Source: Cellvibrionaceae bacterium
GTDB taxonomy: Bacteria; Pseudomonadota; Gammaproteobacteria; Pseudomonadales; Cellvibrionaceae
DNA length: 5,085 nucleotides
NCBI GenBank assembly: GCA_025800435.1
Contig: JAOXRV010000424.1
Location: 1-5,085, forward strand
Direction of reading: 5' to 3'
The notes under the pieces: generated by a model
What the model saw: the letters and a program-made list of their open reading frames with translations, nothing else
Database searches by the model: none
Told to the model about the DNA's origin: nothing
Made by a program: the position numbers and the translations under genes
In this document: in pieces, positions 4,802 to 5,085 of the stretch
How the letters are laid out: the number at the start of each line of letters is the position of its first letter
Numbering within the stretch: position 1 is the stretch's first letter

Positions 4802-5085
4802 CATCTCCAGAAGAATTAAAGCTAAAACTATGTCAATTGTTTCCATCATTTGCTGGAGAGTTTGAGTCGAATGAAGAGTGTTCTTTGTATAGTGTTTTTC
4901 AGGCATTTTCACCTGTGGCATATAAACTAATATCGTCTGCCTCAGTGATGGAATTAAGACGATTATGCAATATACTGAACGAAGGCGTAGCGGAAGGAGG
5001 TGTTTTAGAAAATGCTATATCAACCTGCTTCTTGGAACATGCTTCGCAGGTGGGTGTAAGGAATCTTGTAAAGCCATACCTTTCC
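4780..5085 (+). mobile_element. first integron gene cassette (5' part, truncated by window edge)
   Basis: From the candidate crossover rightward the DNA consists of a short leader and one ORF running to the window edge, oriented away from intI, as in integron arrays. GC is about 40%. The attC recombination site that should close the cassette is not in the window, so its identity as a cassette rests on position next to intI, the core site and the gene type. Confidence 0.6.
4798..5085 (+). CDS. cassette-encoded DUF7674-like protein (C-terminus cut off)
   Basis: The frame runs 96 codons from ATG 4798 without a stop to the window end. It begins MTSPEELKLKLCQLFPSF and carries L-E-N-A-I-S-T-C-F-L-E-H near residues 70-81, then K-P-Y-L-S at the window edge (92-96). 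From memory this C-terminal pattern is typical of small DUF7674 proteins, which I recall as frequent in integron cassettes. Their function is unknown. By that comparison only a few residues are probably missing. The acidic, helix-rich sequence has no signal peptide or membrane segment. There is no Shine-Dalgarno before the ATG. It may depend on coupling through the ATGA overlap with the frame at 4682-4801. An alternative in-frame ATG at 4777-4779 would add seven residues and use the G of the recombination core as part of its start codon. Confidence 0.8.
   Translation, partial: MTSPEELKLKLCQLFPSFAGEFESNEECSLYSVFQAFSPVAYKLISSASVMELRRLCNILNEGVAEGGVLENAISTCFLEHASQVGVRNLVKPYLS

Overview
The window looks like a bacterial chromosome segment in which ordinary metabolic and transport genes run straight into the integrase end of an integron. 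Protein style, the sigma70-like promoter, a LexA-type SOS box and the integron integrase type all point to a gammaproteobacterium. A marine, Cellvibrionales-like host is only a guess. Hand counts give about 39% GC from 4501 to the end, against just over 50% in sampled lines of the transporter gene. The right end is therefore compositionally distinct, as expected for integron platform and cassette DNA.

Layout. (1) 1-118: the left edge is ambiguous. It may hold the N-terminus of a minus-strand membrane protein overlapping the end of the next gene. (2) 100-882, minus: a complete cytoplasmic-type glycerophosphodiester phosphodiesterase. (3) 883-1159: a divergent intergenic region with a good sigma70-like promoter (TTGATA-N16-TAGAAT) facing right. 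(4) 1160-2059 and 2080-3495, plus: a probable two-gene operon of a secreted protein resembling periplasmic solute-binding proteins and an SLC13/DASS-family anion:sodium symporter. (5) 3502-4476, minus: a complete integron integrase (IntI) with all catalytic residues and the IntI-specific insertion, converging on the symporter with a 6-bp gap. (6) 4477-4797: the integron platform (attI side), with a LexA box over the intI promoter, a 9-bp direct repeat spaced 21 bp apart, a candidate recombination core near 4779, and a chain of tiny overlapping reading frames. (7) 4780-5085: the start of the first gene cassette, encoding a DUF7674-like protein cut off by the window edge. No attC site is visible, so it should lie beyond the window.

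How it fits together. IntI, probably induced by the SOS response, would insert circular cassettes at attI, and the cassette gene reads away from intI. The most interesting point is that the cassette ORF has no ribosome binding site of its own. Instead it begins in an ATGA overlap with a 39-codon frame that starts at GTG behind a strong AGGAGG. That frame in turn begins in a GTGA overlap with a 16-codon frame behind GAAGG. This suggests a platform-encoded translational leader that delivers ribosomes to the first cassette, comparable in idea to ORF-11 of attI1, but it is not proven.
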